Source: Chondrilla cf. caribensis
Lineage: Eukaryota; Porifera; Demospongiae; Chondrillida; Chondrillidae
Reading direction: 5' to 3'
Length of the DNA stretch: 64,000 bases
Assembly: GCA_964020155.1 (NCBI GenBank)
Contig: OZ026561.1
Span: 2,809,047-2,873,046, forward strand
Each line of letters begins with the position of its first letter. Within the stretch, counting starts at the first letter, position 1. Of this stretch, positions 1 to 11,656 are shown one piece after another. The position numbers and the translations under genes were made by a program. Under the pieces are notes generated by a model. The model was not told the DNA's origin, did no database searches, and saw nothing but the letters and a program-made list of their open reading frames with translations.

Positions 1-524
1 CTCAAGTGTCAAGAAGTGATATACTGAGGGCGAAGCCCAAGGTTATCATTTCCATTGAAGGCAGGGTATGACAATTATGTGTCCTATCAAAACAATTGAA
101 GTACATTGGTGATATGAATACAGATAAGAATGTTTTTGAAGATTTCTTTAGGAGCTGGAAAGGACAGTAAATCCTATAACCAGAGGCAAGTTAACAATGA
201 TCGTGTACCTATCCCTATCACAATCATTCCATGATGATCCAGCCGGTACATTGGGTCACGAAAGTTGCCAAGTGACAAACTCAGCAAAGACAACTCTCTA
301 ATACGTACATAGCAAGAAAAGGTGTGGCAGTAATGATGACAGTGATGGTTTCTCTGAGCCTGTAAACAACTTAGAAAAGCTAGTGAACAAACATTTGTGT
401 ACTCAAAAACACTACCAAGAGAACCAAATGGGCTGAGTACCTATTATAAGCCTAGCCTGAGCCATGAATGTCTTCGACATGAATGATTCATCAATTTATG
501 CTGAAGTTTCTTGATACAATCCCC
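1..524. other. No gene recognised
   Basis: I see no credible open reading frame, splice-bounded exon or repeat structure here. The sequence is ordinary AT-rich intergenic or intronic DNA ending at a CA microsatellite. Confidence 0.5.

Positions 525-588
<64 letters not shown>
525..588. repeat. CA microsatellite
   Basis: An uninterrupted CA dinucleotide run. The His-Thr and Val-Cys reading frames through it are artefacts of the repeat. Confidence 0.95.
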
Positions 589-589
<1 letters not shown>

Positions 590-651
590 TACAAGAGGCC
601 CCCTAACAACATTTCCGATACAATTCAATAGTGATTTACACTGATTTTGTT

Positions 652-760
652 CACACACACATACACACACATGTACGTACACACACATGCGTATGCACAC
701 ACACACAAACACACACACACACACACACACACATGAACGCATGCCATGTACACACACATG

Positions 761-834
<74 letters not shown>

Positions 835-851
835 TACACACACATGTACAC
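652..851. repeat. Compound CA/TG microsatellite
   Basis: CA runs interrupted by short ATGTACGTAC-like and ATGCGTA-like stretches. The longest pure run is about 769-830. This is an imperfect array formed by interruptions within one CA tract. Confidence 0.9.
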
Positions 852-1380
852 CTAGTGTTGTTTTAGTTCACAAAAAGCTTTTTAGTAATAGTTATAGTTA
901 TTTAAATGATGACAGAATCAGGATTTCAGTTTTTATAGTATGTAGCCATTTCGTACATGTTAGTTATAGTTACAGTTTTTGCCTTGAAATGCAATTAATT
1001 TTAGTTACAGTTATTGTTATAGTATTAGTTACAGTAATAATGTGTGTTTTACATGTACACTCTACCATCATTATGTCATACATACACAGTTCCCAATGTT
1101 CCTAGTCTCCATCAATCTGTATATGAATACACCATTCCCACTTATTGGGGACAAGTTTATAATACTAACATGTCTTCTTATATTCTAACATAGTCTTGTA
1201 GAGTAAATATAACATTTGTGGCAGGTATTTGATTATAGTTTTAGTTAGGGACATCATTCACATTTCTAGTTACATTTATAGTTTTTTGAAGGCGACACCT
1301 GTTCTTACAGTTCTGATTAACCAAAAGGTCCAGAGCAATACTAAAACATATTATTTTAGTTATAGTTATGATTAATCAAA
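852..1380. repeat. Low-complexity TAGTTA-rich stretch
   Basis: Short related words such as TAGTTATAGTTA and GTTACAGTT recur irregularly between about 880 and 1375. No coding potential is visible. It looks like a decayed simple repeat between two CA microsatellites. Confidence 0.5.
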
Positions 1381-1399
1381 ACAACACACGCACACACAT

Positions 1400-1464
<65 letters not shown>
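1381..1464. repeat. CA microsatellite
   Basis: CA run with one early interruption. It lies at the edge of the inverted duplicate that starts at about 1465. Confidence 0.95.
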
Positions 1465-1467
<3 letters not shown>

Positions 1468-2700
1468 ATGTAGCTGGATGTTAGGACATGTGAGCCATTA
1501 CTGAAGGAACTCAGTACCCCCTTCCCAAAGCCTCTCAGGCTAATATGACTGAGAGAATAGCTGTTGTCGTTGTGCTTCCTGTACATTGATACTCTAGTAT
1601 GTACATATGTTGTATACAGCTAATAAGGATTACCCCATTGTCTTATGGTTAGTCTAGTACTATATTCAATAGTAAAGATGCATGCATGAATAAGTGCTCT
1701 AACACAACCTGACACAGTGTGCTCATGTTGTGCTGTGTGGTGTGACAACCACAGCAATGTTGGAACGCCAAGGATGTGTACTAATTTCTTGTGTTACAGG
1801 ATACCCATGACATCAATATCTCAACTATTACCACAATAGGCAATGGCATGCATTCCTTGTAAGCCTTAGTTGCACTCAATGTAGCATTTCACATTTTTCA
1901 AAGACATGTACATAGCTATCCTGAACAGTGTTGCTACATAACACAAGTACACCTAGTCGTGTGTGGAGGTGTGCTCATGTGCATACCTTCGTTATAGCAG
2001 TAACTTCAAACATACCTACATACATACATACATGCATACGTGTTTGTCTTGAGGATTGAACTTTTCCATTGTGTTTGGTAACTTGCATGCTGTTAAACAG
2101 TATGCACAGTAGGATTTCACAACTGAGACCACCTAAGGGGCTACTCTCATATCCAACTGATGTTTTGAATGATCATACATAATGCAAATGGAGTGTGTGT
2201 GGGACATGTAGCCGTCCGAGACTACAACATATGTATGAAACTTTCAAAATTAGTATCACTTTTGAGGTGGCCTGAATGTAGTAAAAAGCCTGTCTAGTGA
2301 CCCAAATGACCTATGTATGTACCTATGCACTCAAGGTAGCATTTCACAGTCTTCAAATACATAGCTATCCTGAACAGTGTTGCTACATAACACAAGTACA
2401 CCTAGTCATGTGTGGAGGTGTGCTCATGTGCATACCTTCATTATATCAGTAACTTCACACATAACTACGTACATACGTACATAAAGCCTGTCTGGTGACC
2501 CCAATGACCTGTTCTGCATGACTTATGCATACATTCATTTCCTGCGATCTACTCATCAACCAGCTGCAGGATACAAGTGCATATTGTATACTATCCTGCA
2601 GGTATTGTACCTACGTAAGTATGTACATGTGTATAGATGTAGCGTTTACTGTGTGTGTCACTGGAACTCCCTACAGGTATTGTACAGCTGTATTATGTGT
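1465..2700 (-). repeat. Inverted copy of the segment at about 22.6-23.9 kb
   Basis: Read on the minus strand, this stretch follows 22630-23920 with moderate divergence. Landmarks include the word GAGCCATTACTGAAGGAA (1494 here, its partner near 23880), the AGCAATGTTGGAA word near 1756 and the GCAAATGGAGTGTG word near 2183. Positions 2326-2460 repeat 1876-2010 in tandem. Positions 2560-2700 are the reverse complement of the dispersed module that follows the CA tracts at 10157-10330. No gene is seen inside. Confidence 0.75.
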
Positions 2701-2839
2701 GCTATTTCTTTCGGGGAAACTTTCAAGTGAAGGGGAGGGGTATACGTAAGTGCTGTAACATACGTTTAAGAGAAATTTGGGATTAGAGATTAGCATGTAC
2801 GTATATAGGTCTCTACAGTACATGGTACACCACACGGGA

Positions 2840-3317
2840 TTCACTTGCTTTACGCTCCATGAAAGCACAGGACTGCTCCACTTCTATCAGCTTAACGGGT
2901 GATTCAGTGAGTGTGTGTACAACAACAAGTAGTACGTATAGTAACAGGCTGCTGCATGATCACATATGTCCAGTATGTACCTATATACGTAGATGCATAG
3001 CAATGTATTCAAGAATTCAACACAGTATGTATTCACTCACAAATATACACTTGTACATTTACGTACCTTGTTCTCAACTTCTGCCTTCAGAGATGGATTG
3101 AACAGAGCAATTACTGTACCAATTGACGTCTTCCCGTGTTGCTAGTGTGCATCTCAAAACTCAAACAATATCACAAAATTGGTAAGAGATGAGAAATTGG
3201 ACAGCTCCAATATTCAATACTTTTCACCCTGTAGTACACCTCGCCAACAACAACACAGAGGTACGTATAAGGATATACTACAGTGGGACAAAATGGGTAC
3301 ACGTGAAACTGAATAGA

Positions 3318-3378
<61 letters not shown>

Positions 3379-4110
3379 TGTGTGTGTGTGCTAGCACAAT
3401 AGGAGCTGCTGTTAACACTGGTAAAATTTACAGTGGACAATTGTATGCAGTAACTGTAGCCCATAGAATAAATCTTTAAAGAAAAAAATGTGCACACACA
3501 AACACATGCACACATGCATGTACATGTACACACACATGCATGTACATATACACACACACGCGCGCGCACAATTCCTCCTTCCTTTTCATCAGTAGTTCTC
3601 AGGCTATTATCTAAGCATTTCACTTGGAAAAAGGCTTTGTTCCTGTCTTCCTAGAGGCCTTGTTAAGACCATCCAGTGGCAGTCTAGAGGGTTGAGAAAT
3701 CAATACGTGTAAAATCAGTTACTTTCAACATGCATATGTACCATATCACACAAATTGTATGCCATTGCTAGCAAATACCACAGATAAACATGTAGATAAG
3801 CTATCTCATACACACATACATACATGCGCACGTACACAAACACACAAGGACTAACTGTTTTTAGCTGATTGAGCAGTAGTATACGTAGTTTGATCATGTG
3901 CTTTCTCTTTTTCATAGTAGATGTTAACGACTTTCAAAATTCTGCTCTAGTGTGAGCTTGTCTCTCTTCTGCAGTCCTCCCTTTACTCACTGATTCTTGT
4001 GCCTCAACTGTCATCTCAACTTGTCAATTTCAAACTTCATTTGAAGCAACTCAGCTACACAAGCATGTGGATGGACACAAAATGTCAATACATTCTTGAA
4101 CTGGAGGGAC
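2840..4110 (+). repeat. Direct copy of the segment at about 24.4-26.3 kb
   Basis: This aligns in the same orientation with 24440-26290, including the CTCCACTTCTATCAGCTTA block near 2876, the GAGATGGATTGAAC block near 3092, the GT array and the coding-like tail at 3900-4057. Relative to the partner, the stretch carrying the MCM10-like exon (25017-25161) is missing: the GT tract at about 3390 passes straight into the GGAGCTGCTG block. In the tail, a minus-strand frame that is open in the partner (26212 down to 26101) has an internal TGA here where the partner reads CGA. Confidence 0.75.
3318..3391. repeat. GT microsatellite
   Basis: GT run with one GA interruption, inside the direct duplicate of the 24-26 kb segment. 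Confidence 0.95.
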
Positions 4111-5690
4111 CTTCCCAGCAGCTCACAGTTGAGGGTACTTTTTTGTTTCAGCATTGGTAAATTCAGAGTTGAGGGTACTGGGTGTATCCATATAAACTAC
4201 TGTGTAATTAAATATAATATTCATGACTTTAGCTATAAAGTACTACATACGTACACATAAAATATATACATAAACATTGAATACTTATACACTTAATGAA
4301 GATATCCTAACAGGTAAGGATGTGAATGTTATATAACACTTATGACATGCAGGATGACTGTATGGGGGAGTGATAAGCGTCACATCCAATGTCATTCCAG
4401 ATGTTCCATTGTGGTACTATGTACATCCTCCCATTACTGTAATGTACCTATCATTAGATATACAGTATAGGAAATATTTGCAAGAAATTGATATTGGTGA
4501 ATTGGCAATTTAGAGAGCTTTACCTCAACATTTATTCTGCCAAAATTGTACATAATTGTCTTTCTAATATTGGGTGACCAATTCTTTCAGAAAATTCAAT
4601 ATTTCATACACAGCCATCAATCGTGACCTATATTTTACTTTGTGCGTGAGAAATACACTGGCGTTGGTGGGCAATTGATGATGAATATGACTTTAAAATA
4701 TCTAATCAAAATGAAAGATCTGAATCGTTCACTGAATCACAATTTTGCCGAACATAGTTTCCACCAATATCTCTTGCTACGTATACGGTATCAGAAGAGT
4801 TCAAAAGGGCTCACGTTGAAGCTCATCATGTGACTTGTCTGCTAACTTTGACACACGAACACTTCTGACACAACATCCAGTACTAGAAATAAGCCTGGAT
4901 CCCTTGAGTCTACAGTGTAAGAAAGCGAGATCAGCGAGTCAGTGGAGGAATGCTAGGAGGGATGTTATGTTGGACACATTGAAACAGGTGCCTCACCCAC
5001 GTGCTGACACGGAGCTACTGGTACGAGCTATGTACACGTATAATAATATACACAAATATACGTACGAATACAAACCCACTAAAGGTGGAGTGTTATCTCG
5101 GCTAGTCTTGTCACCAATTTCCAACAAAGAAGTCCAATTCGCGTCCTCTTCCGATTGAATTACTCCTCGCATAAAACATGCAGGTGATATATAGAGGTAG
5201 ATTCACAGCCAACCTTCGGTAGTTTTAATACACGTGGATTGACCGTCGTCCATTTTTTTCTGTTTGCCATAACGCGCCCAATGTCAATATAATAATATCA
5301 ATGTACTGTATATACATAGTAGCCACTGGCTATTGGTTCCCCAGTATAATAACGATTACCTAGTAACTTGAAGTTTACCTAACCTGATGAGGCACAACAC
5401 AGATCTTATTAGTGATGTACCCCGGAGTAAGTGATTCGTATCAATTGGATTGTCGATTAGCTATGGAACATGTGCACGGGCCGATACGGTCCGGTCCGAC
5501 GCGGTCGGAAATTATACCTGACCCGGTGAATCATCTTATATCTTGAGATTGGGTACGACCATAGCATAAAACGATAGACGACAAAACATGGATATCAGTT
5601 ACTTCTCCTTGGTACACGATCCGTTTGGGGAGCACTTAATTTTCGATATTTCCTGACCAGTGAGATGAATTTCGATTTTATCGCTGGTCA
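4110..5690. other. No firm gene; one possible plus-strand exon near 4850-5030
   Basis: Most of this stretch shows nothing. From about 4850 to 5030 a plus-strand frame stays open and reads like protein (for example HPVLEISLDPL and ARRDVMLDTLKQV) and ends near a possible GT donor at about 5022. It has no ATG of its own, since the open frame only starts at a TTG. I do not recognise a family, and a chance frame is equally possible. Confidence 0.3.
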
Positions 5691-5699
5691 ACGCGGTCA

Positions 5700-6010
5700 G
5701 CAGAAATCTTATCCATTGAATAGAAATTATTAATAATTTAATTAAAACAATCAATTGAAACAATCAATTGAAACTATCGCTTTCAATTTATTTGATGGAC
5801 AACGATGTGATTTCGGTCGTCGATCGACTCCAGGGGAACACGTAGACTTGATGGTCGGCCATGTAAGGCATTTTCGAAGACTTCCGAAATTGACACCCAT
5901 GATCTCAAATGACGTTTCAAATCATTTCTGACGTGTTTGCTGCACACAGTATAAATAGTGAGGGTTTGTGATGCAGTACAGTGTAGAGTAATAGATTGAG
6001 GCAGCATAGA
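5700..6010 (+). promoter_or_regulatory. TATA promoter of glycosyltransferase copy 1
   Basis: A TATA box (TATAAATA, 5950-5957) lies about 54 bp upstream of the ATG at 6011. The stretch from about 5760 is conserved in all four copies (19170, 26530 and 61420 onward), including two TGACG words (AATGACGTTTC near 5908 and CTGACGTG near 5930) of the kind bound by bZIP factors. Conservation through the upstream region shows the promoter was duplicated with the gene. Factor binding is inference. Confidence 0.7.
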
Positions 6011-7351
6011 ATGGCTACTATTAGGAGAATTGGCCGATATTGTATCCCCCGTACTTGGATTTGGTTCGCAAAAATGTTCCTGATGACAACTGTGATGTTT
6101 ACAGTCTCATACTTTGTTTACAAACATGTTTTTACAGCTGATACTGGGATTGTTAGTCTTTCCAGAATTAAAATTGAACAGCAGGAAGGTTCAATTCATC
6201 CCAATCCATCCAGTTCTACTGCTGGCAAGGCTACCCCTTCCAAAAAAATCATCATTCAGCAAGAAGATTCAATTCATCAAAGTCCACCCAGTTCCGCTCC
6301 TGACAGTGTAATCCTTTCCAAGAATGAAACAAAGGAACAGCAATTTAATCCTATGTCAGATCGGACATTCTTCAGGAATGTGACAGCTACTGTCAATAAG
6401 AACTGTCAGTTTACATTATCAAATCCTTATGTTTATTTCAACAAGGAGCCCTGCTGTGAATATGGAAGAGACAAGTCTCTAGAAGAACTTTGTGGACAGG
6501 TGAATGAAACCACTCTAGGGAACAAAACCCATCTTGGTGATCTGTGCACCTGTATTGATTTCATGGCCTGTAAAATGGTAATTATGACAGGAATATCATC
6601 AAATCACTATTCCGAAGCACAAGATGGAATAGCTTCTGCTCGAATCTTTCACCCAAATACAACTATAATTGTCCTCAACCTGGGCCTAAAAGATGAAGAA
6701 GTGAGACAACTGAATAACTTACACAACGTAAGAGTGGTGAGGTATCCCTTTGAAAAGTATCCACCTCATGTGAAGACATTGATGAATTATGCTTGGAAAG
6801 TATTGGCAGTTTACAATGCATTGCAGGAATATGAAATTGTTTTCTGGATGGATGCAAGTGTCCGAATCATAGCACCATTGACAGATAAAGTACTCCACGA
6901 CCTACAAGTTTTCCCATTCAGAGCTGAAATGCTAAAATATTACTATGATGCCGCATACACTTATGACAGTACCTACAAATGGTTTGGAGTTACTCGTCGT
7001 GAGATGAGCAGAAAGTCCCAAGTTCAAGGAGGTCTTCACCTTTCTCGTAACTGCTCTTTCTTGCATCAACATCTCTATGATGAGTATATACCTTGTGTTC
7101 TTGACAAAGATTGTATCCATCCTCCACATTCCACGGTGTATTGCCCTAAAATTGTGTCTTTTCCACCAGAAAAAGGTCCATATCCGGAAGAGATACCAAA
7201 TGCAGGATGTTTCAGGTATGACCAAAGTGTATTAACCATTCTGGTGTACAGAAATTTTAACATAACTGAGGATGCTCCTTGCATAGCAAATCTTCATTAT
7301 TCGCTGGCTGTAACAAAGTTTCCAACGCAATGCTTTAACATTCAGCACTGA
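6011..7351 (+). CDS. DUF1647-like type II membrane glycosyltransferase, copy 1
   Basis: Single-exon gene of 446 codons. The ATG at 6011 is chosen because the frame only extends upstream through a TTG, and because it is conserved in all copies. A hydrophobic segment at about residues 16-36 (WIWFAKMFLMTTVMF) makes it a signal-anchored type II protein, probably Golgi. A Ser/Thr/Gln-rich stem follows, then a lumenal domain from about residue 120 with many cysteines and N-glycosylation sequons (NET, NVT, NTT, NCS, NIT). The core reads TGISSNHYSEAQDGI, then KYPPHVKTLMNYAWKV and EIVFWMDASVRI. This resembles the animal DUF1647 family of putative glycosyltransferases; the assignment is from memory and no donor sugar can be inferred. 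The copy is intact. It differs from copies 2 and 4 by scattered substitutions. A fucosyltransferase-like pseudogene lies downstream. Confidence 0.8.
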   Translation: MATIRRIGRYCIPRTWIWFAKMFLMTTVMFTVSYFVYKHVFTADTGIVSLSRIKIEQQEGSIHPNPSSSTAGKATPSKKIIIQQEDSIHQSPPSSAPDSVILSKNETKEQQFNPMSDRTFFRNVTATVNKNCQFTLSNPYVYFNKEPCCEYGRDKSLEELCGQVNETTLGNKTHLGDLCTCIDFMACKMVIMTGISSNHYSEAQDGIASARIFHPNTTIIVLNLGLKDEEVRQLNNLHNVRVVRYPFEKYPPHVKTLMNYAWKVLAVYNALQEYEIVFWMDASVRIIAPLTDKVLHDLQVFPFRAEMLKYYYDAAYTYDSTYKWFGVTRREMSRKSQVQGGLHLSRNCSFLHQHLYDEYIPCVLDKDCIHPPHSTVYCPKIVSFPPEKGPYPEEIPNAGCFRYDQSVLTILVYRNFNITEDAPCIANLHYSLAVTKFPTQCFNIQH

Positions 7352-7470
7352 CTGAATAATAGAACACCTATTTTACTGAGTTTGTCATTTTCAGGTTGAT
7401 AAACACTCTTGAAGTTGAACAACATGCATTAAGTTGAGTATCAAATATGCATGCATCTTGGTTTCAGACA

Positions 7471-7660
<190 letters not shown>

Positions 7661-8150
7661 GAATGAAAGTAGATGAAATTACAGGTACTTAACTGAATAA
7701 ACAATGATAGAATAATGATGATAATAATAATAACAATATACCATAGCATGCATAATTTATGTGCATTTTATTCCATTATAAATTAAATATGTGTTTAATA
7801 ATTAGTGTAGTTAAACCACTACTTATCATCATTGTATCATAATATTAAATGTATATAATATAATAATAATATATTATTAATGTAATAAATAATAATGGTA
7901 AATATTTGATTAATTCATTATTATTATTATTATTGTTATTATTAATTCATTACTATATATATTTATTGGATTTAATTGATTTTGTCTGTATTCATATATA
8001 CTTGAACTGAATTAATTCAGTGAACCTTTTATTTCAGTTATATGAGTCAGAGAATGACATATCTATAAAATTATATCCCCCAGAAACCACTACTTCTTCT
8101 TTATGTAACCTGTTCTCAACAACATCGACAATCTCAGGTTAATATATAGT
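7661..8150. other. AT-rich 3' flank of unit 1
   Basis: No gene. From about 7990 the words TTGAACTGAATTAATTCAG and GAGAATGACAT match the 3' flanks of the other glycosyltransferase copies (20950, 28230, 63180), so this is part of the duplicated unit up to the LINE insertion. Confidence 0.6.
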
Positions 8151-8154
8151 AATA

Positions 8155-9395
8155 ATATTTTGGCGGATGAACAGGGTGGCTTTCGTAGCGGTAGGAGCTG
8201 TAGGGATCAAATCTTGTCTTTGTTGTTGATCGGTCAGTCCATACTGGCAAAGAGGCCAAGTGGGATGCTATCAGCTTTTACTGACTTTAAGAAGGCTTAT
8301 GATCAGGTGAATAGGAAGAAGTTGTGGAGTTGCTTGGAGGGTTATGGTGTTAATGGGTGCTTCCTCCTTCTTGAAGGGTTTGTATGGTGGTAGCATGTCT
8401 CAAGTGAGAATTGACGGGTGCTTAGGTGAAGAGTTTGAAGTTGTAAAAGGTCTACGGCAGGGTTGTGTGTTATCCCCGGTTCTCTTTTCCTTGCACATCA
8501 ACAGTTTGGTAACTGAGTATAAGGATAGGGAATGTGGGGTGGTGTGTGGCTAAATTATGGTACCTGGTTTACTGTTTGCTGATGACAGAGCTCTGCTGGC
8601 TGAGAGTGCAGATGATATGAGGAAGAGTCTTCAATGCTTACAAAGTTGGTGTGAAAAATGGTCTGTTGAGATGTGGAGAAGAGTGCAGTAATGCACATGA
8701 GAAAAAGAGGGATTAACAAGTGTGCTGAGCAATTTAGAATTGGTGACGAGGTCCTTCCATGGGTATCTACTTACAAGTACTTGGGCCGTTTGGTAGATGA
8801 CAGTTTGAACTACTCAAATATGGTGGAGCATCGGGTGGAAATGGGGTCTCGGGCATTGGGTGCTTGGCAGCGGAGGTGCATGAGTCAGTCGGGGAGCTCG
8901 AGGTGAATCGAAAATCGTTTATGAAGTTGATGCAGTCACTGGTGGAATCTGTGTTGTCGTATGGGGCAGAGATCTGGGGTTGTCATCAGAAGTTAGATGG
9001 TACCAACTACAACTAAGGGCCCTGAGAATCTTCTTTGGTGTGGGTGTGCATCACCCAAAGGTATCTTTGACGATAGAGGCTGATGTCTTTCCGGTGGTCT
9101 GGATGAGATGTGTTGCTTTCTGGTTGAGGGTCATGACAAATCCAATGTTTGAAGGAAGGATTTTGAGGGCAATAGCATTGGTAGCGCCTAAGAGGTGGAT
9201 GAAGAATCTGAAAAAATGCATGGGGTGCTTTGGTTGGAGTGCAATTGGTGTTGAGGAGGTAAAAGGACTGTCATATGGAGAAATTACAACAATGTTGCAG
9301 GCTTGTGCGAGAAGGAAGGTGGAAGATGAATAGGATGATGAACTAACCACAAATGGGCACGTTAATAATAATGATTGATTGATTGAGTGATTGAT
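8155..9395 (+). pseudogene. Truncated non-LTR retrotransposon (LINE), decayed
   Basis: Reverse transcriptase pieces appear in order. They are the finger/palm motif GMLSAFTDFKKAYDQVNRKK (8160-8390), KGLRQGCVLSPVLF (about 8440-8490), the catalytic FADD in GLLFADDRALL (about 8566-8600), and the thumb-like STYKYLGRLVDDS (about 8767-8810). A C-terminal region LQLRALRIFFGVG follows to 9333. The reading frame changes several times, with a stop just before the FADD segment, so the copy is dead. The 5' end is truncated within the polymerase domain. The 3' end is a tail of AATAATAATGATTGATTGATT type near 9365-9393, typical of LINE insertion. It landed in the second gene of unit 1, since the N-terminal frame of the fucosyltransferase-like gene resumes directly after it. 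Confidence 0.8.
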
Positions 9396-9398
9396 ATA

Positions 9399-10056
9399 GT
9401 GCTTCAAGACCAAGTTTTTGTTGTATTAGCAGTGATTTCAACGGTTATTCATATTAGGTACCATACACTAGATTTGCCGACGAATTCCGATCCGTTGTTG
9501 GTGGCAAAAGTTGAATCCGTGAAGAACCCAGAAAAGTTGGAAGAACTAATCGAACTTACATCCCCAAAAGGCCCCAAATGTTAGCCGAACAACTCTTATC
9601 CTTATTCAACACTTAATATTGCTACTATAGTACAATTCATCTTAATAATTGCACCTTTAATTTGTCATCATACCGACATCGATGAGCACATTCGTGGGAG
9701 CAAAACTCCTACTCGAAGGAAACATCGAGAAGATCTGAACACTATAACATGGTACAGTGACACCTGATGTGGCAGACTTGGGGACAGAGTTCGGAGTATC
9801 GTGTTTTCTCTCATGCTCACCATGATTTCGAATAGGCTGTTGCTTGTACAGTGGAGGCAGCCGTTTGAGGTCGGATGCCAGAACAATATATTTGAACCTG
9901 CAGCGATTGACTGGAACGTGGATCAAGCCATAGTGGATAAACTCTCAAAGCTGTCGAAAGCATCTGTGAACATGATGATGACGGCCTCTTCAAAAAGCCA
10001 AAGAGCCAACCTTATCGAGAAATTTATAACCAGGAACATTGGCACGTCAGAATCAA
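9399..10056 (+). pseudogene. Fucosyltransferase-like Golgi enzyme, N-terminal exons, copy 1 (broken)
   Basis: At 9410-9584 the frame reads a membrane anchor (VFVVLAVISTVIHIRY) and a stem (VESVKNPEKLEELIELTS), then stops. A second coding block at 9710-10050 reads RLGDRVRSIVFSLMLTM, ISNRLLLVQWRQPFEVG and NIFEPAAIDWNVDQAIVDK, with a TGA where copies 2 and 3 have a sense codon (CDAWCGGLGDR). A glycine-rich GLGDR-type motif followed by a leucine-rich stretch, then NR-LLV-W and IDW, resembles the N-terminal part of NodZ/FUT8-like and related fucosyltransferase folds. This is suggestive similarity, not proof. The LINE sits immediately upstream and the frame runs into a CA microsatellite downstream. 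All copies in the window look non-functional. The pairing with the DUF1647-like gene repeats in every unit. Confidence 0.45.
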
Positions 10057-10073
10057 ACACACACACACACACA

Positions 10074-10135
<62 letters not shown>

Positions 10136-10150
10136 CATACACACACACAT
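10057..10150. repeat. CA microsatellite in the fucosyltransferase-like exon
   Basis: A CA tract that starts exactly where the exon frame (GTSESN) ends. It is followed by the dispersed TTGTAGGGAGTTCCAG module. Confidence 0.9.
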
Positions 10151-10400
10151 GCACACTTGTACAATACTTGTAGGGAGTTCCAGGGACATACATACACATT
10201 GAACCCTTTGTCTATACATAGGTACAATACCTGCAAGATAGTATACAATAATATTATGCACTTGCATCCTGGTTGATGAATGGATCACAGGAAAAAGAAT
10301 GTATGCATAACCCATACAACACAGGTCATTGCGGTCACCAGACAGACTTTTACCACATGCAGGCCACCTCCCAAGTGACATCAATTTAAATGGTTTCATG
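10151..10400 (+). repeat. Dispersed module adjacent to CA microsatellites
   Basis: The stretch with TACTTGTAGGGAGTTCC, GAACCCTTTGTCTATAC and GCACTTGCATCCTGGTTG recurs after the CA tract at 28788-28870 and 63855-63985. It also occurs reversed beside a GT tract at 16108-16140 and at 2560-2700. It looks like a moderately repeated non-coding element that carries its microsatellite with it. Confidence 0.6.
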
Positions 10401-10404
10401 TCAT

Positions 10405-10512
10405 CATCTGTGAACATGATGATGACGGCCTCTTCAAAAAGCCAAAGAGCCAACCTAATTGAGAAATTTATAACCAGGAACATTGGCACGTCAGAATCAA
10501 ACACACACATGT

Positions 10513-10590
<78 letters not shown>
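10405..10590 (+). repeat. Second partial copy of the exon end plus CA tract
   Basis: Positions 10405-10505 repeat the end of the fucosyltransferase-like exon (ATGATGATGACGGCC through the GTCAGAATC word), and 10517-10588 is a CA tract. This is a local duplication of 9970-10150 within unit 1. Confidence 0.8.
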
Positions 10591-10639
10591 CATTCATTAC
10601 ATCGATCGCGAATGTACTCCAGTCGTCTTTTGATCTCAA

Positions 10640-11455
10640 GTGACAATATCACCGATCGGGATACATAATATATATGAATATTACGTATAATAACGATATA
10701 TATACATGTGTATATATATCCCTATGTCATTCCTATGTCCTTAATTTTACACTTTAACATATGGCACATAGGGCATGTGGATATGATGTGACACTACATC
10801 TGCATGTACCCAAGTATGTCAATAACAACTATCTGCATCTACAAAAACATGTGCAACGGAGACCTGGACAGACAGTATGGTATGTATTGGAACAGCCACA
10901 GGAAAAGACAGGTTCACACAGTTCAGATGATGACACATCCTCTAGATGTCAACATACAACAAATGAACACAATTTTTTTTCCTAATGTCACAGCTCTGGG
11001 AAACTCACATGGTGGTATGTGCTTATCAGAAGAGTACAAATGCCAAGAAACCTTCCAACGTAGGTGTGAAAAGGGATGCTGTGAGTGTGGAGCATGACTT
11101 CTGTAGAGTATGGCTTCTATTACAGTGATAGCACTCTATGATGAAGCCATAATCGATAGCGATAGCACTCTATGATAGAAGCCATAATGCATCACAGACC
11201 TAGGGCATATAAGTGGTGCAAAGTTAGGATAAGTTGTAAAACTGGCCATTTTTTGCTGTGTATATATATACATTGCTATATATATATATATATAATAGAT
11301 GTATGCCACTGGCTGCTGCGATGTCCTGTCTGAGACCATATCAGACAGCCTCTGTTTACAGCACAGACATTGAGAGACTTACCCGAAGGGACAACTGTGG
11401 AGCAACAGACTGCGGTTATTCTATCTATTGCATGTTCAAATAACAGTATTAGACG
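10640..11455. other. No firm gene; short Cys-rich frame near 10990-11095
   Basis: A plus-strand frame ending at 11097 reads CLSEEYKCQETFQRRCEKG and is cysteine-rich, but it has no recognisable exon borders or family. Positions 11100-11200 contain related words in both orientations (GATAGCACTCTATGAT twice). Positions 11280-11295 are a short TA tract. Confidence 0.35.
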
Positions 11456-11656
11456 ATGTATTAGCTCTATGTGGTATGCCTCTTTTAAGTTGTAATGTAC
11501 ATAACCTATTACTTATTAATGTATTAATTGTTTCTTATGTATGATAATCCAGTTATCATTGTATCTTGTGGAGTGCTACATTGGACCCCTCTGTGTCCTA
11601 GCCTCTTATGGTGTGGTGCACTTTAATAATATTGATTGATTGATTGATTGATATAA
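11456..11656 (+). repeat. LINE 3' tail fragment
   Basis: A short AT-rich stretch ends with GTGCACTTTAATAATATTG and then a tandem ATTG tail. The same kind of tail ends the LINE at 9395, and CACTTTAATAA also occurs at the end of the LINE near 30095. Probably a severely 5'-truncated LINE. Confidence 0.5.

Noticed and set aside
3903..4057. Coiled-coil frame with two in-frame TGA codons shared by two duplicates, considered as selenocysteine coding
   Set aside because: A different frame from the nearby ATG is open in the 26.1-kb copy, so the TGA-containing frame is not the coding one.
5996..6010. Upstream extension of the glycosyltransferase start
   Set aside because: The frame there begins with TTG, not ATG; the conserved ATG at 6011 (and equivalents in the other copies) is the likely start.
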